DNA of 64,000 nucleotides. Origin: Mycobacterium colombiense. GTDB taxonomy: Bacteria > Actinomycetota > Actinomycetes > Mycobacteriales > Mycobacteriaceae. Numbering within the stretch: the stretch's first letter is position 1; every line of letters begins with the position of its first letter. Below the pieces are notes generated by a model, which was given only the letters and a program-made list of their open reading frames with translations, was not told the origin of the DNA and did no database searches. A program made the position numbers and the translations under genes. Below are positions 1 through 7,634 of the stretch, piece after piece. Location of the stretch: positions 1-64,000 of the forward strand of contig NZ_QMEU01000018.1 in NCBI RefSeq assembly GCF_003284975.1. The letters are read 5' to 3'.

Positions 1-2
1 CG

Positions 3-800
3 GCCTGCTCGGCCTGGCCCGCGGCACCGACACCGGCGTCGGTCCCGATGGGTGGTGGACCCCCCGGCGAAATCCCTCCCGGCTTGGGTGAGGTGCCGCA
101 TGGCGGTGAACCCCCGGCCCATCCCGGAGGGCCGCCTGGCGGGGGTCCCCACTCGCCCGGCGACGGGGGTCCGCATCCGCCAGGCGACGGCGGAGGGCCA
201 CACCCACCCGGCGACGGAGGGTCCCACCCGCCCGGCGACGGCAACGGGCCACACGACCCCCACCACGGTGATGACAGTGATACATCCGGTGACCACCACC
301 ACAGCGACGGCGGCCATAACGGCCAGCGTAAGGCGAGGGACGTTTTTCCTGACGCAGAAGAATTCGGCGAGCTCTCCGAGGAGCGATACCGCGAGCTCTT
401 CGAAGACGAAAACGGGCAACTCAGGTATCCGGATATGGACGACCCCGCTAAGCCCTACGCCATTCCGGGCACAGTGCGAGTTTATACGGCTGACGATATT
501 AAGTCGTTGGACGGCCAATGGCTAGACCGCATCGGCAGCGCACGCGGAAGATGGCTCGCTTTTGAAGGCACGCCATTTGCAGGGCGTTCCCTTCCCCACA
601 CTAGTCTTGATGAACCGTATAACGCCTACAAAGTTGACGCGTCGGCCGGCCTTCCTCCGGGGTGGAAAATAGAGTTTTCCAGAGCGGCACCTTGGTTCGG
701 TCAGCCCGGCGGTGAACCGCAATTCCTCCTACTGGCGCCTAAAGGTGTACGGCCCAGTGTTCAGGCCTTAATTGACAGACATTTCCTTAATCCGCCTTAA
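3..800 (+). CDS. C-terminal part of a secreted polymorphic toxin with a TNT-like domain (5' end outside window)
   Basis: The reading frame is open from the window edge, so only the C-terminal part is seen. About 95 residues of Pro/Gly/His/Asp-rich linker carry repeated HPPGDGG-type units. A compact domain of about 150 residues follows, containing GTPFAGRSLP, a YxxYKV segment and APWFGQPGGEPQF near the end. This pattern resembles the TNT (tuberculosis necrotizing toxin) domain of CpnT, an NAD+ glycohydrolase released by mycobacteria to kill host cells. Other TNT proteins join this domain to type VII-secreted N-termini. The gene is followed 16 bp later by a likely immunity gene. The ATG at 48 is probably not the true start, because the first 47 bases read better in another frame (see findings). 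The domain assignment is by eye; NADase activity is inferred. Confidence 0.7.
   Translation, partial: ACSAWPAAPTPASVPMGGGPPGEIPPGLGEVPHGGEPPAHPGGPPGGGPHSPGDGGPHPPGDGGGPHPPGDGGSHPPGDGNGPHDPHHGDDSDTSGDHHHSDGGHNGQRKARDVFPDAEEFGELSEERYRELFEDENGQLRYPDMDDPAKPYAIPGTVRVYTADDIKSLDGQWLDRIGSARGRWLAFEGTPFAGRSLPHTSLDEPYNAYKVDASAGLPPGWKIEFSRAAPWFGQPGGEPQFLLLAPKGVRPSVQALIDRHFLNPP
149..245 (+). repeat. Tandem repeat coding the HPPGDGG linker
   Basis: Imperfect copies of a 24-27 base unit containing CACCCGCCCGGCGACGG encode repeated [H/P]PPGDGG segments. The repeats lie between the upstream secretion or channel part and the TNT-like domain, and probably form a flexible linker whose copy number may vary between strains. 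Confidence 0.6.
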
Positions 801-816
801 TAGCATGAGGAGTCAT

Positions 817-1449
817 ATGACCGACTACCATCCCGACCTCACCCCCTTTCCCGCGTTCCTCCATCGCATTGTTAAGTCCTGGTACGTCTGGCAGGGGATT
901 TACCTTCGCGGCCGCAACCGGCTACCTGGCGAGATTCAGCGTCAGCCGAAGCTCGGAGAGACTCCCGAGCAAGTCTTTTGGGGCCGCCGCCCACCCGAAA
1001 TGACTGCCAGGCACGAACTAGCCCTCATTGATGACGCCGATGTTTCTTTTTACTTGGTGTGCGAAGACGATGGCTTTTTCATCGACTCCCAGGAACGCGG
1101 TTCGCGAGAAACATACTGGATGTTCAGACGTTTCGAAGATGCTGAAAAATACCTCTTGTTTCTGATAAGCCAAGCCGCTCGGCCTGGTCGATACACCGAT
1201 AGCCCCGCTTACCGCTGGTATCAAGAAGGGTTGAATCCCAGGGTAACTTTGACTAGACCGGACCCGGTGAATTATCCCGGACGAGTTAGTTTGAGAGTGG
1301 ATCAAGAACCTGTAGATCGGGGGTGGATGGGCGAGACCGACGCTCCCGCAGGTTCTCATGTCATAGTTCGAGGCTTCGAAGAACTTGATTCCGCCCTTCG
1401 CGACGGAATTCCGGCGGACTGGTTCACAATCGATGTCCAAGGAGATTAG
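817..1449 (+). CDS. Putative immunity protein for the TNT-like toxin
   Basis: This 210-residue protein starts 16 bp after the toxin stop. The ATG at 817 is chosen because GAGGAG lies 4 bases upstream (807-812); an in-frame ATG at 805 is an alternative. There is no signal peptide or membrane segment, so it should be cytosolic, as an immunity factor must be. It is rich in aromatic and acidic residues (SFYLVCEDDGFFI, TYWMFRRFEDAEKYL). Base composition is much more AT-rich than the core genes (28 of 60 bases are G/C at 1021-1080). In M. tuberculosis the TNT toxin gene is followed by the antitoxin gene ift (Rv3902c); here size, position and strand match that plan. I could not confirm sequence homology to IFT, so the function rests on context. 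Confidence 0.6.
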   Translation: MTDYHPDLTPFPAFLHRIVKSWYVWQGIYLRGRNRLPGEIQRQPKLGETPEQVFWGRRPPEMTARHELALIDDADVSFYLVCEDDGFFIDSQERGSRETYWMFRRFEDAEKYLLFLISQAARPGRYTDSPAYRWYQEGLNPRVTLTRPDPVNYPGRVSLRVDQEPVDRGWMGETDAPAGSHVIVRGFEELDSALRDGIPADWFTIDVQGD

Positions 1450-1718
1450 GCGGTAGGGGAGGAACTTTGGACGCATCGCGACAGGCCCGCGTTGACGCGC
1501 TGCACAAATCGCAAAGAAACTCCCGATGTACGAAGGAATTGGTAGTCTAAGGCACAAGCCTGCGGCCGATGTGCTCGAACCGCACCGACACTCCCGGCCG
1601 GATCAAGATTCTATGTCGTAAGCAAGGTAGTTAATCCTCAGGCAGGTGGTAGGACGATCATCGAGATGATCGAACGCTGACCAGTTTCCGCACCTTACGA
1701 TCATTATGGGAGTTCCAA
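1450..1718. other. Intergenic remnant with one short RBS-preceded ORF
   Basis: No full gene is visible. A 27-codon ORF at 1467-1550 begins with TTG just after the strong purine run AGGGGAGGA and ends in TAA. It looks like the N-terminus of a gene that has lost its body. The rest is AT-richer than the genome and shows stops in every frame. Confidence 0.35.
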
Positions 1719-1934
1719 ATGAGCAAAAAGATTGCCGGTAAGACTTTTTCGACGCCGGAAGAAGCTGGTGTTACCGCGCCAACAGAGGAAGAATTAGCGC
1801 GTGCAAGGCAAGGCTTCGCGGAGTTTCAGGCCAAAGTCGACGCTGTCGCGCCAGAAGACCGCAAAACAAATGTTTCACCGAAATTCTGGGATGACATCTC
1901 TGGCACTGAGTACGATCCCAACAAGAAAACTTAA
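1719..1934 (+). CDS. Small hypothetical protein, 71 residues
   Basis: I do not recognise this protein. It is short, hydrophilic and mixed-charge, with a predicted helical middle (TEEELARARQGFAEFQAKVDA) and a Trp-containing tail (PKFWDDISG). It has no membrane segment and no cysteines. GGGAG at 1707-1711 lies 7 bases before the ATG, a good ribosome binding site. It sits in the AT-rich stretch behind the toxin/immunity pair on the same strand. It could be a small orphan of the toxin locus or a fragment; the clean start and charge balance favour a real gene. Confidence 0.5.
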   Translation: MSKKIAGKTFSTPEEAGVTAPTEEELARARQGFAEFQAKVDAVAPEDRKTNVSPKFWDDISGTEYDPNKKT

Positions 1935-2277
1935 GCTCGTTTCAATACTTCGCGATAGTGCAAGTAAGGACCGTATATTCGATCTCGCGCGTACGAATTG
2001 GCTTCGATATTTCCAGCGTGCGCAATAAGGCAACCGCGATTGCGCATAGATCCCGGCCAAGCATCATCGATTCAGCCAATACGGCTGCAGCGCCTAGCGG
2101 AGAAGCGTTGACTGTGGAGCCAGGTCGAACGACGCCGTCCAGTCACGAAGTTCGAAATCGCGTGATGCCGCCAACGCTCGCGGACACGTCAACGCCCGCA
2201 CCCCATCTGCCCGTTAGGGTTGGGGATCGGGCACCCGCTGGGTCGCCAGGCACCACAGCGATCTAGGAGGTTTGGCG
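1935..2277. other. Gene-free stretch, probably decayed coding DNA
   Basis: These 343 bases carry no convincing gene on either strand until the AGGAGG of serB1 at 2265-2270. Read on the minus strand, about 95 codons are nearly open, with one internal TGA near 2150. They include a run of hydrophobic and helical residues (LGAAAVLAESMMLGRDL), which suggests a pseudogene. The family cannot be named. Confidence 0.3.
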
Positions 2278-3186
2278 ATGACTTCCTCTGACCCGGTCAA
2301 CGCAGACCACACCGGTTACGTTGACCCGGAAACGCTGGCCGCGGACGCCAGCGCCGCCCGCGCGATCGAGGGCATGCAAGAAGCCGCCGCCTCCGACGAC
2401 CGCCCTCAGCCGCCGATCGACCTGACCGCGGCCGCCTTCTTCGACGTGGACAACACGCTCGTGCAGGGCTCGTCGGCCGTGCACTTCGGGCGCGGTCTGG
2501 CCACGCGCAACTACTTCACCTACCGCGATGTCGTCGGTTTCATCTACGCGCAGGCCAAGTTTCAGATCCTCGGAACAGAAAACAGCAACGATGTCGCCGC
2601 CGGCCGGCGCAAGGCGCTCGCCTTCATCGAGGGTCGGTCGGTCGAACAGCTGGTCGCCCTCGGCGAGGAGATCTACGACGAGATCATCGCCGACAAGATC
2701 TGGCCCGGCACCCGCGAGCTCACCCAGATGCACCTGGACGCCGGCCAGCAGGTGTGGCTGATCACCGCGACGCCCTACGAGCTCGCGGCGACCATCGCGC
2801 GACGGCTCGGCCTGACCGGCGCGCTGGGCACGGTCGCGGAATCGGTCGACGGCGTCTTCACCGGCAGGCTGGTCGGCGACATCCTGCACGGCACCGGCAA
2901 GGCGCACGCGGTGCGGTCGCTGGCGATTCGCGAGGGGCTCAACCTGAAACGCTGCACCGCCTACTCGGACAGCTACAACGACGTGCCCATGCTGTCGCTG
3001 GTGGGCACGGCCGTCGCCATCAATCCCGACGCCCGACTGCGTGCCCTGGCCCGGGAGCGCGGCTGGGAGATCCGCGATTTCCGCACCGCCCGCAAGGCGG
3101 CCCGGATCGGGGTGCCGTCGGCGTTGGCGCTGGGCGCAGCCGGTGGTGCGCTGGCCGCGCTGGCCTCTCGGCGGCAATCACGCTGA
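2278..3186 (+). CDS. serB1: SerB1-type HAD phosphatase
   Basis: This 302-residue protein is a HAD-IB phosphatase. The nucleophile motif [11 protein letters not shown] (Asp56) follows an acidic N-terminal extension; TATPYE carries motif II, and GKAHAV plus [11 protein letters not shown] carry motifs III/IV. A hydrophobic Ala/Gly-rich tail ends in basic residues and may touch the membrane. It matches M. tuberculosis Rv0505c, annotated as phosphoserine phosphatase; the true substrate is uncertain. AGGAGG lies 7 bases before the ATG. It opens a unit with the UPF0336 gene and cmaA2, the same trio as in M. tuberculosis. Confidence 0.88.
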   Translation: MTSSDPVNADHTGYVDPETLAADASAARAIEGMQEAAASDDRPQPPIDLTAAAFFDVDNTLVQGSSAVHFGRGLATRNYFTYRDVVGFIYAQAKFQILGTENSNDVAAGRRKALAFIEGRSVEQLVALGEEIYDEIIADKIWPGTRELTQMHLDAGQQVWLITATPYELAATIARRLGLTGALGTVAESVDGVFTGRLVGDILHGTGKAHAVRSLAIREGLNLKRCTAYSDSYNDVPMLSLVGTAVAINPDARLRALARERGWEIRDFRTARKAARIGVPSALALGAAGGALAALASRRQSR

Positions 3187-3229
3187 TAGGCTGCGCCGCG
3201 CAGACACAATTGACGGAGGGCATAGCGCC

Positions 3230-3751
3230 ATGACGACCCCCAAGGAAGCCGAAGGACTCATCGGCAGCCATTACCGCGCGCCGGATTACTTCGAGGTCGG
3301 CCGAGAGAAAATCCGTGAGTTCGCCCTGGCGATCAAGGATGACCACCCCGCGCACTTCGACGAGAGTGAATCCGCCAACGCTGGGTACCCCGACATGGTG
3401 GCGCCGCTGACGTTCCTCGCGATCGCCGGGCGCCGTGTACAGCTGGAGATCTTCACCAAGTTCAGCATTCCGATCAACATCGCTCGGGTCATTCACCGCG
3501 ACCAGAAGTTCAAGTTCCACCGGCCGATCCTGGCTCACGATAGGCTGTACTTCGACACTTACCTCGACTCGGTGATTGAGTCCCACGGCACCGTGCTTGC
3601 GGAGATCCGGAGCGAAGTGACCGACGCCGATGGAAAGCCGATCGTCACGAGTGTCGTCACGATGTTGGGAGAGTCCTCAAACCAGGAGGACGTTGAGGCT
3701 ACCGCCGCGGCAGTGGCATCCATATCCGCAGGAAAGTTAGGGGCGTTGTAA
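3230..3751 (+). CDS. UPF0336 hotdog-fold dehydratase-like protein
   Basis: This 173-residue protein matches Rv0504c, a relative of HadA and HadC, the subunits of (3R)-hydroxyacyl-ACP dehydratase in FAS-II mycolate elongation. The N-terminal [18 protein letters not shown] block, the HPAHF segment and the [11 protein letters not shown] strand are typical of this group of non-catalytic or substrate-shaping hotdog subunits. TGACGGAGG lies about 10 bases before the ATG. It abuts cmaA2 directly (the stop ends at 3751 and the next ATG is 3752), so the two are co-translated. A role in mycolic acid metabolism is inferred. Confidence 0.82.
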   Translation: MTTPKEAEGLIGSHYRAPDYFEVGREKIREFALAIKDDHPAHFDESESANAGYPDMVAPLTFLAIAGRRVQLEIFTKFSIPINIARVIHRDQKFKFHRPILAHDRLYFDTYLDSVIESHGTVLAEIRSEVTDADGKPIVTSVVTMLGESSNQEDVEATAAAVASISAGKLGAL

Positions 3752-4681
3752 ATGACTGCTCAGGGGGAAACGGGAAGCACGCAACTCAAACCGCCGGTCG
3801 AAGCGGTCCGATCCCACTACGACAAGTCAAACGAATTCTTCAAGCTGTGGCTGGACCCGTCGATGACCTACAGCTGTGGCTACTTCGACGAGAATCCTGA
3901 CCCGCAGAACCTGACCAAGACGCTGGAAGAGGCGCAGTACGCAAAGCGCAAGCTGGCGCTGGACAAGCTCAACCTCGAGCCCGGCATGACACTGCTGGAC
4001 ATCGGCAGCGGCTGGGGTTCGACGATGCGGCACGCGGTGGCCGAGTACGACGTCAACGTCATCGGACTGACGCTGAGCGAGAACCAGTACGCCCACTGTG
4101 TGGCCGAGTTCGACAAGATGGACAGCCCCCGCCGCAAAGAGGTCCGGATCCAGGGCTGGGAGGAGTTCCCGGGCGACGTTCCGATCGACCGCATCGTGTC
4201 GCTGGGGGCGTTCGAGCACTTCGCCGACGGCGCGGGTGACGCCGGGTACGAGCGCTACGCCACCTTCTTCAAGAAGTACTACGACCTGCTGCCCGACGAC
4301 GGCCGGATGCTGCTGCACAGCATCGTGGTGCCGAACGCCGAGGAGGGCAAGAAGCTGGGCTTGCAGGTGAACATGACCCTGCTGCGATTCATCAGTTTCA
4401 TCCTCAAGGAGATTTACCCGGGCGGGAAGCTGCCCCAGGTCGATTTGGTCGACAAGTACTCGACGGACGCGGGTTTCAAGATCGAGCGCCATCACTTCAT
4501 CGGCAAGAACTACGTTCCGACGCTGACGGCTTGGGCGGACGCCCTCGAGGCGCACAAGGAGGAGGCGATCGCCCTGAAGGGGCAGGAGACCTACGACATC
4601 TACCTGAAGTACTTGCGGGGCTGCTCGGACCTGTTCCGGGACGGCTACACCAACGTCTGCCAGTTCACCCTGGTCAAGTAG
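3752..4681 (+). CDS. cmaA2: Cyclopropane mycolic acid synthase CmaA2
   Basis: This 309-residue SAM-dependent methyltransferase of the mycolate cyclopropane synthase family matches CmaA2 (Rv0503c) closely, including the N-terminal [20 protein letters not shown] and the end QFTLVK. CmaA2 makes trans cyclopropanes on oxygenated mycolates, using acyl-ACP-bound meromycolate in the cytosol. Two oddities stand out. The SAM motif reads [10 protein letters not shown], where the family normally has GCGWG. A short insertion (NPDPQNLTK) sits in the [13 protein letters not shown] region. The remaining active-site blocks ([14 protein letters not shown]) are intact. It ends the serB1-led operon and is followed by a strong hairpin. 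Confidence 0.92.
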   Translation: MTAQGETGSTQLKPPVEAVRSHYDKSNEFFKLWLDPSMTYSCGYFDENPDPQNLTKTLEEAQYAKRKLALDKLNLEPGMTLLDIGSGWGSTMRHAVAEYDVNVIGLTLSENQYAHCVAEFDKMDSPRRKEVRIQGWEEFPGDVPIDRIVSLGAFEHFADGAGDAGYERYATFFKKYYDLLPDDGRMLLHSIVVPNAEEGKKLGLQVNMTLLRFISFILKEIYPGGKLPQVDLVDKYSTDAGFKIERHHFIGKNYVPTLTAWADALEAHKEEAIALKGQETYDIYLKYLRGCSDLFRDGYTNVCQFTLVK

Positions 4682-4697
4682 TCGGCTCTCAAAGGTC

Positions 4698-4731
4698 AAC
4701 GCCATCGCGGAGTTCCGCGATGGCGTTTCCT
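4698..4731 (+). terminator. Terminator after cmaA2
   Basis: The arms AACGCCATCGCGGA and TCCGCGATGGCGTT pair perfectly around a 2-base centre and are followed by TCCTTTT. The hairpin lies 16 bp past the cmaA2 stop and 10 bp before the convergent acyltransferase gene. Confidence 0.85.
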
Positions 4732-4741
4732 TTTGCGCGGC

Positions 4742-5830
4742 TCAGCCGAAGAAGATGTTGCGACGCCCGGCGAGCAGCCGGTACAGCGTCTGCTGGATGG
4801 TCTCGCGCACCTGGTCGGTCAGCTCGAAGGTGACCATCGGGTCGTCGGCGTCGGAGGCGGCGTAGTCGTCGGTGTAGATCGGTTCACCGAACGTGATGTG
4901 CCATTTCGACGGCAGCGGCACCAGGCCGACCGGCCCTGCCAGCGGGAACAGCGGGGTGATCGGGAAATACGGCAGCCCGAACAGCCGTGCCAGCAGCTTG
5001 ACGTCGGTGAGCATCGGGTAGATCTCCTCAGACCCGATGATCGAGCAGGGGATGATCGGCGCCTTGGTCCGCAGCGCCGCCGTGACGAACCCGCCGCGGC
5101 CGAACCGCTGCAGCCGGTAGCGGTCCTCGAAGCGCTTGCCCAGCCCCTTGTAGCCCTCCGGGAAGACGGCAGTCAGCTCGCCGGCGGCGAGCAACCGGTG
5201 CGCGTCCGTCGTGCAGGCCATGGTGTGGCCGGCCTTGCGGGCCGCCTCGCCCACGACGGGCAGGTCGAACACCATGTCGGCGGCAAGCAGGCGCAGCTCG
5301 CGGTGCGCTGGGTGCTCGTCGTGCACGGCCACGGACAGCATCAACCCGTCGAACGGCAGCACGCCGGCGTGGTTGGCGACCACCAGTGCGGCGCCGTCGG
5401 CCGGCAGGTTCTCGATGCCGCTCACCTCGACCCGGAACCAGTTCCGGAAGAACAGCCGCAGCACCGGCAGCACGATCGCGCTGTTGAAGTGTGGGTCGAA
5501 GCCGAACTCGTCGACGCTGTAGTCCCCGGTGATTCGCTGACGCAGGAATCCGGCAACGGCGGCGACGCGCTGCGCCAGATCATTCAGCGGGGCGTCGGCG
5601 GACGAGGCACCGGCGGCGCGGCGGTGTTCGTCGATTTCGCGAACCACCGCGGCAATCTGCTCCGCCGACGCGCGGCCATTCGGATCCGAAAGTAACGAAG
5701 GGTGTTGGCGAGTTGACTCGGCTCGTTGATCGGCTCTCCGACGCGCCGCTACCCGACCCCGATTAGTTTGCAGCGGAATAACATTCGCTCTGGTTTCACC
5801 CGCCACGATACCTACCTGACCCCACCCCAC
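4742..5830 (-). CDS. Phospholipid/glycerol acyltransferase family protein
   Basis: This protein of about 362 residues matches Rv0502. The acyltransferase block NHAGVLPFDG (a variant of the NHX4D motif, with Asp further from His) and the FPEGYKGLGK motif are present, as in PlsC-like 1-acylglycerol-phosphate acyltransferases. It should transfer an acyl chain to a lipid acceptor at the inner face of the membrane; the substrate is unknown. The GTG at 5830 overlaps the galE2 stop by 19 bases; a second in-frame GTG at 5806 lies just after it and is also possible. It is translated after galE2 in one unit and ends opposite the cmaA2 terminator. Confidence 0.82.
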   Translation of the reverse strand: MGWGQVGIVAGETRANVIPLQTNRGRVAARRRADQRAESTRQHPSLLSDPNGRASAEQIAAVVREIDEHRRAAGASSADAPLNDLAQRVAAVAGFLRQRITGDYSVDEFGFDPHFNSAIVLPVLRLFFRNWFRVEVSGIENLPADGAALVVANHAGVLPFDGLMLSVAVHDEHPAHRELRLLAADMVFDLPVVGEAARKAGHTMACTTDAHRLLAAGELTAVFPEGYKGLGKRFEDRYRLQRFGRGGFVTAALRTKAPIIPCSIIGSEEIYPMLTDVKLLARLFGLPYFPITPLFPLAGPVGLVPLPSKWHITFGEPIYTDDYAASDADDPMVTFELTDQVRETIQQTLYRLLAGRRNIFFG

Positions 5831-6939
5831 GGAATTGGATTTCGGCTACCCCAGCGCTGGGCCAGGGATATGGCGCGACCTTCCCAGGAGCGTACCCGAT
5901 GCGGGTCGATAATGGGAGTCAGGCTTCGGCCGCGAACGTAGTCGTCAAACGCTTCTGCCGTCGTCCATTTCGGCTGGAAGCCGAGTTCTGAGCGCATTCG
6001 GCTGGTATCCATGACGCGGCCGTAACTCAAGTAATCAAACTGGTCGCGACTGATCTCGTTGTAATGATTTGCGCGCCGCAAGGAATCCAATAGCCAAACG
6101 CCGAATCCCGGTACTGGCAAAGGAATCCGGCCGGCCCGGCGGATTGCCTGCGACAGCATGATGATTCCGTCGGCGCCGATGTTGAACGTTCCCGCCTTGC
6201 CGGCCATCGCCGCACGCTCCAGCGCACCCAGCGCGTCCTGCTCGTGCAGCAGCTGCAATCGCGCGTCGCGGCCGAACATCGTTGGCACCAAAGGGCCGGC
6301 CAGATAACGCGACAGCGTCGTGTCCATCGCCGGGCCGATCATGTTGGCCAACCGCATGATCGTCACCGCGATATCGGGCCGGCGCCGTCCCAATCCGCGC
6401 GCGTAGGCCTCGATGTCGAGGCTGTCCTTGGCGAAACCGTCGCGGAAGGGCCGGCGGCTGGTGCTGTCCTCGGTGAACATCACCGGATCGTGCGCGCTCG
6501 ACCCGTACACCTCGGACGTCGACTTGAGCACCACCCGGCGCACCGAGGGCGCCTTCTGGCAGGCCGCGAACAGCTGCATGGCGCCCATCACGTTGATCTC
6601 TTTCAACGCCGCGGTGCCGCCGGATCGCGGCGCGTAGGACGCCGCCGCCGCGTGCACCACCGTGTCGACGTCGCCATTGCGAATCACCTTGGCTATGAAG
6701 GGATTTCGAATGTCGGCGCGGACGAACTCGGCGCGCCCCATCCGGCGCAGCATGTCCTTGCTCGGGGCTATCGCGTCCACCGCGATGACCCCTTTGATCA
6801 TCGGGTTCTGCGCGAGCCGGGCCGTCAGGTAGCCACCCAGGAACCGGCAGGCACCTGTGACCAGCACGATTTTGGGGTAATGCACCGCGTTGCCGGCGGT
6901 GTCGCCCGGCCCGGCGTTCTCCCCGTTCGACGGATCCAC
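5812..6939 (-). CDS. galE2: GalE2-like extended SDR (NAD-dependent epimerase/dehydratase family)
   Basis: This 375-residue protein matches Rv0501 along its length. The Rossmann motif VLVTGACRFLGGYL is near residue 25. STSEVYG supplies the catalytic serine/threonine region. Where the family's YxxxK dyad is expected, the sequence reads GFAKDSLDIE, so both residues appear replaced; this questions whether it is a sugar epimerase. The GTG start lies 6 bases after TAGGCT (6946-6951) with no Shine-Dalgarno, so the mRNA is probably leaderless. It is followed by the acyltransferase gene. Confidence 0.8.
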   Translation of the reverse strand: MDPSNGENAGPGDTAGNAVHYPKIVLVTGACRFLGGYLTARLAQNPMIKGVIAVDAIAPSKDMLRRMGRAEFVRADIRNPFIAKVIRNGDVDTVVHAAAASYAPRSGGTAALKEINVMGAMQLFAACQKAPSVRRVVLKSTSEVYGSSAHDPVMFTEDSTSRRPFRDGFAKDSLDIEAYARGLGRRRPDIAVTIMRLANMIGPAMDTTLSRYLAGPLVPTMFGRDARLQLLHEQDALGALERAAMAGKAGTFNIGADGIIMLSQAIRRAGRIPLPVPGFGVWLLDSLRRANHYNEISRDQFDYLSYGRVMDTSRMRSELGFQPKWTTAEAFDDYVRGRSLTPIIDPHRVRSWEGRAISLAQRWGSRNPIPWGGVR

Positions 6940-6945
6940 CCGAAC

Positions 6946-6951
6946 AGCCTA
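6946..6951 (-). promoter_or_regulatory. Leaderless -10 element for galE2
   Basis: TAGGCT on the minus strand, 6 bases before the GTG start; no ribosome binding site is present. Confidence 0.5.
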
Positions 6952-6990
6952 GCGGCCAGGCGAGATGGCGGCACTATGCCGCGGACGGGG

Positions 6991-7092
6991 TTACTTGCCG
7001 AGTTTTCTGCGCTGCACCCGGGTGCGACGCAGCAGCTTGCGGTGCTTCTTCTTCGACATACGCTTGCGCCGCTTCTTGATTACTGAACCCAT
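6991..7092 (-). CDS. Small ribosomal protein bS22 (AURKAIP1/COX24-like, 33 residues)
   Basis: A 33-residue, very basic peptide starts [19 protein letters not shown] and ends in RKLGK. It is identical in plan to the mycobacterial small-subunit protein bS22 seen in ribosome structures, and corresponds to Rv0500B. It binds 16S rRNA in the 30S subunit. It lies between the HTH gene and galE2 on the same strand. Genes this small are often missed by automatic callers. Confidence 0.9.
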
Positions 7093-7238
7093 GAACTCCG
7101 CTATCTGACCGTGACCTGCTTCAAAGATTGGACCCGGACACTTTACCCGGCGGAACACACCGAACACCAAACCGGTGTTGGCCGATCGCCGCGCGACGGC
7201 GGAGCCTGAATGCCGCCCAGGAGCGGCACCGTTTCAGG

Positions 7239-7496
7239 TCAGCCGGCGTCGAAGTACGACGTCTCGAGCATGTCGTGGACGGCCTTGGCGTGCACCCGGA
7301 AGGACCGGCCCACCCGGACCGCGGGCAGCTCGCCGTTATGCACCAACCGGTACACCGTCATTTTGGAGACCCGCATCAACGCCGCCACCTCGGCGACGGT
7401 GAGAAACTGCGTCCTGCCCTGCTGGCTGTCGACGGAACTGGCGTCCCGTGGCTTACCTGCAGCATCTCGCGCTGATGGCCCGTTACTAGACGTCAT
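7239..7496 (-). CDS. Excisionase-type helix-turn-helix protein
   Basis: This 85-residue protein matches Rv0500A. After a polar N-terminal tail of about 28 residues comes an HTH_17/MerR-like fold, FLTVAEVAALMRVSKMTVYRLVHNG, followed by a wing (PAVRVGRSFRV). It should bind DNA as a small regulator; its targets are unknown. It is on the same strand as proC (upstream) and bS22 (downstream), with 138 bp between it and the proC stop. Confidence 0.82.
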   Translation of the reverse strand: MTSSNGPSARDAAGKPRDASSVDSQQGRTQFLTVAEVAALMRVSKMTVYRLVHNGELPAVRVGRSFRVHAKAVHDMLETSYFDAG

Positions 7497-7634
7497 CGCA
7501 ACCCAATCGTGTCAGGCACGCGCATGCCAGCGGCTTCCCCTCCGCTGGCACCCACACGTGCTTACAAGAGGAGAATAGCGGGACTAATGGGGTTACTGGT
7601 ACTGGTGGGGGACAATCAGTTCAAAAAACTTGGA

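Noticed and set aside
1018..1557. 179-codon minus-strand ORF opposite the immunity gene
   Set aside because: It has no RBS, carries low-complexity and odd residue use, and is fully covered by a better-supported plus-strand gene with an RBS.
1958..2266. 102-codon plus-strand ORF before serB1
   Set aside because: Its composition is rich in Ser, Arg, Thr and Pro with no domain, and no RBS is present. It is more likely decayed DNA.
2263..3177. 304-codon minus-strand ORF opposite serB1
   Set aside because: Rich in Arg, Gly and Asp, and a mirror of a well-conserved HAD phosphatase; typical high-GC antisense frame.
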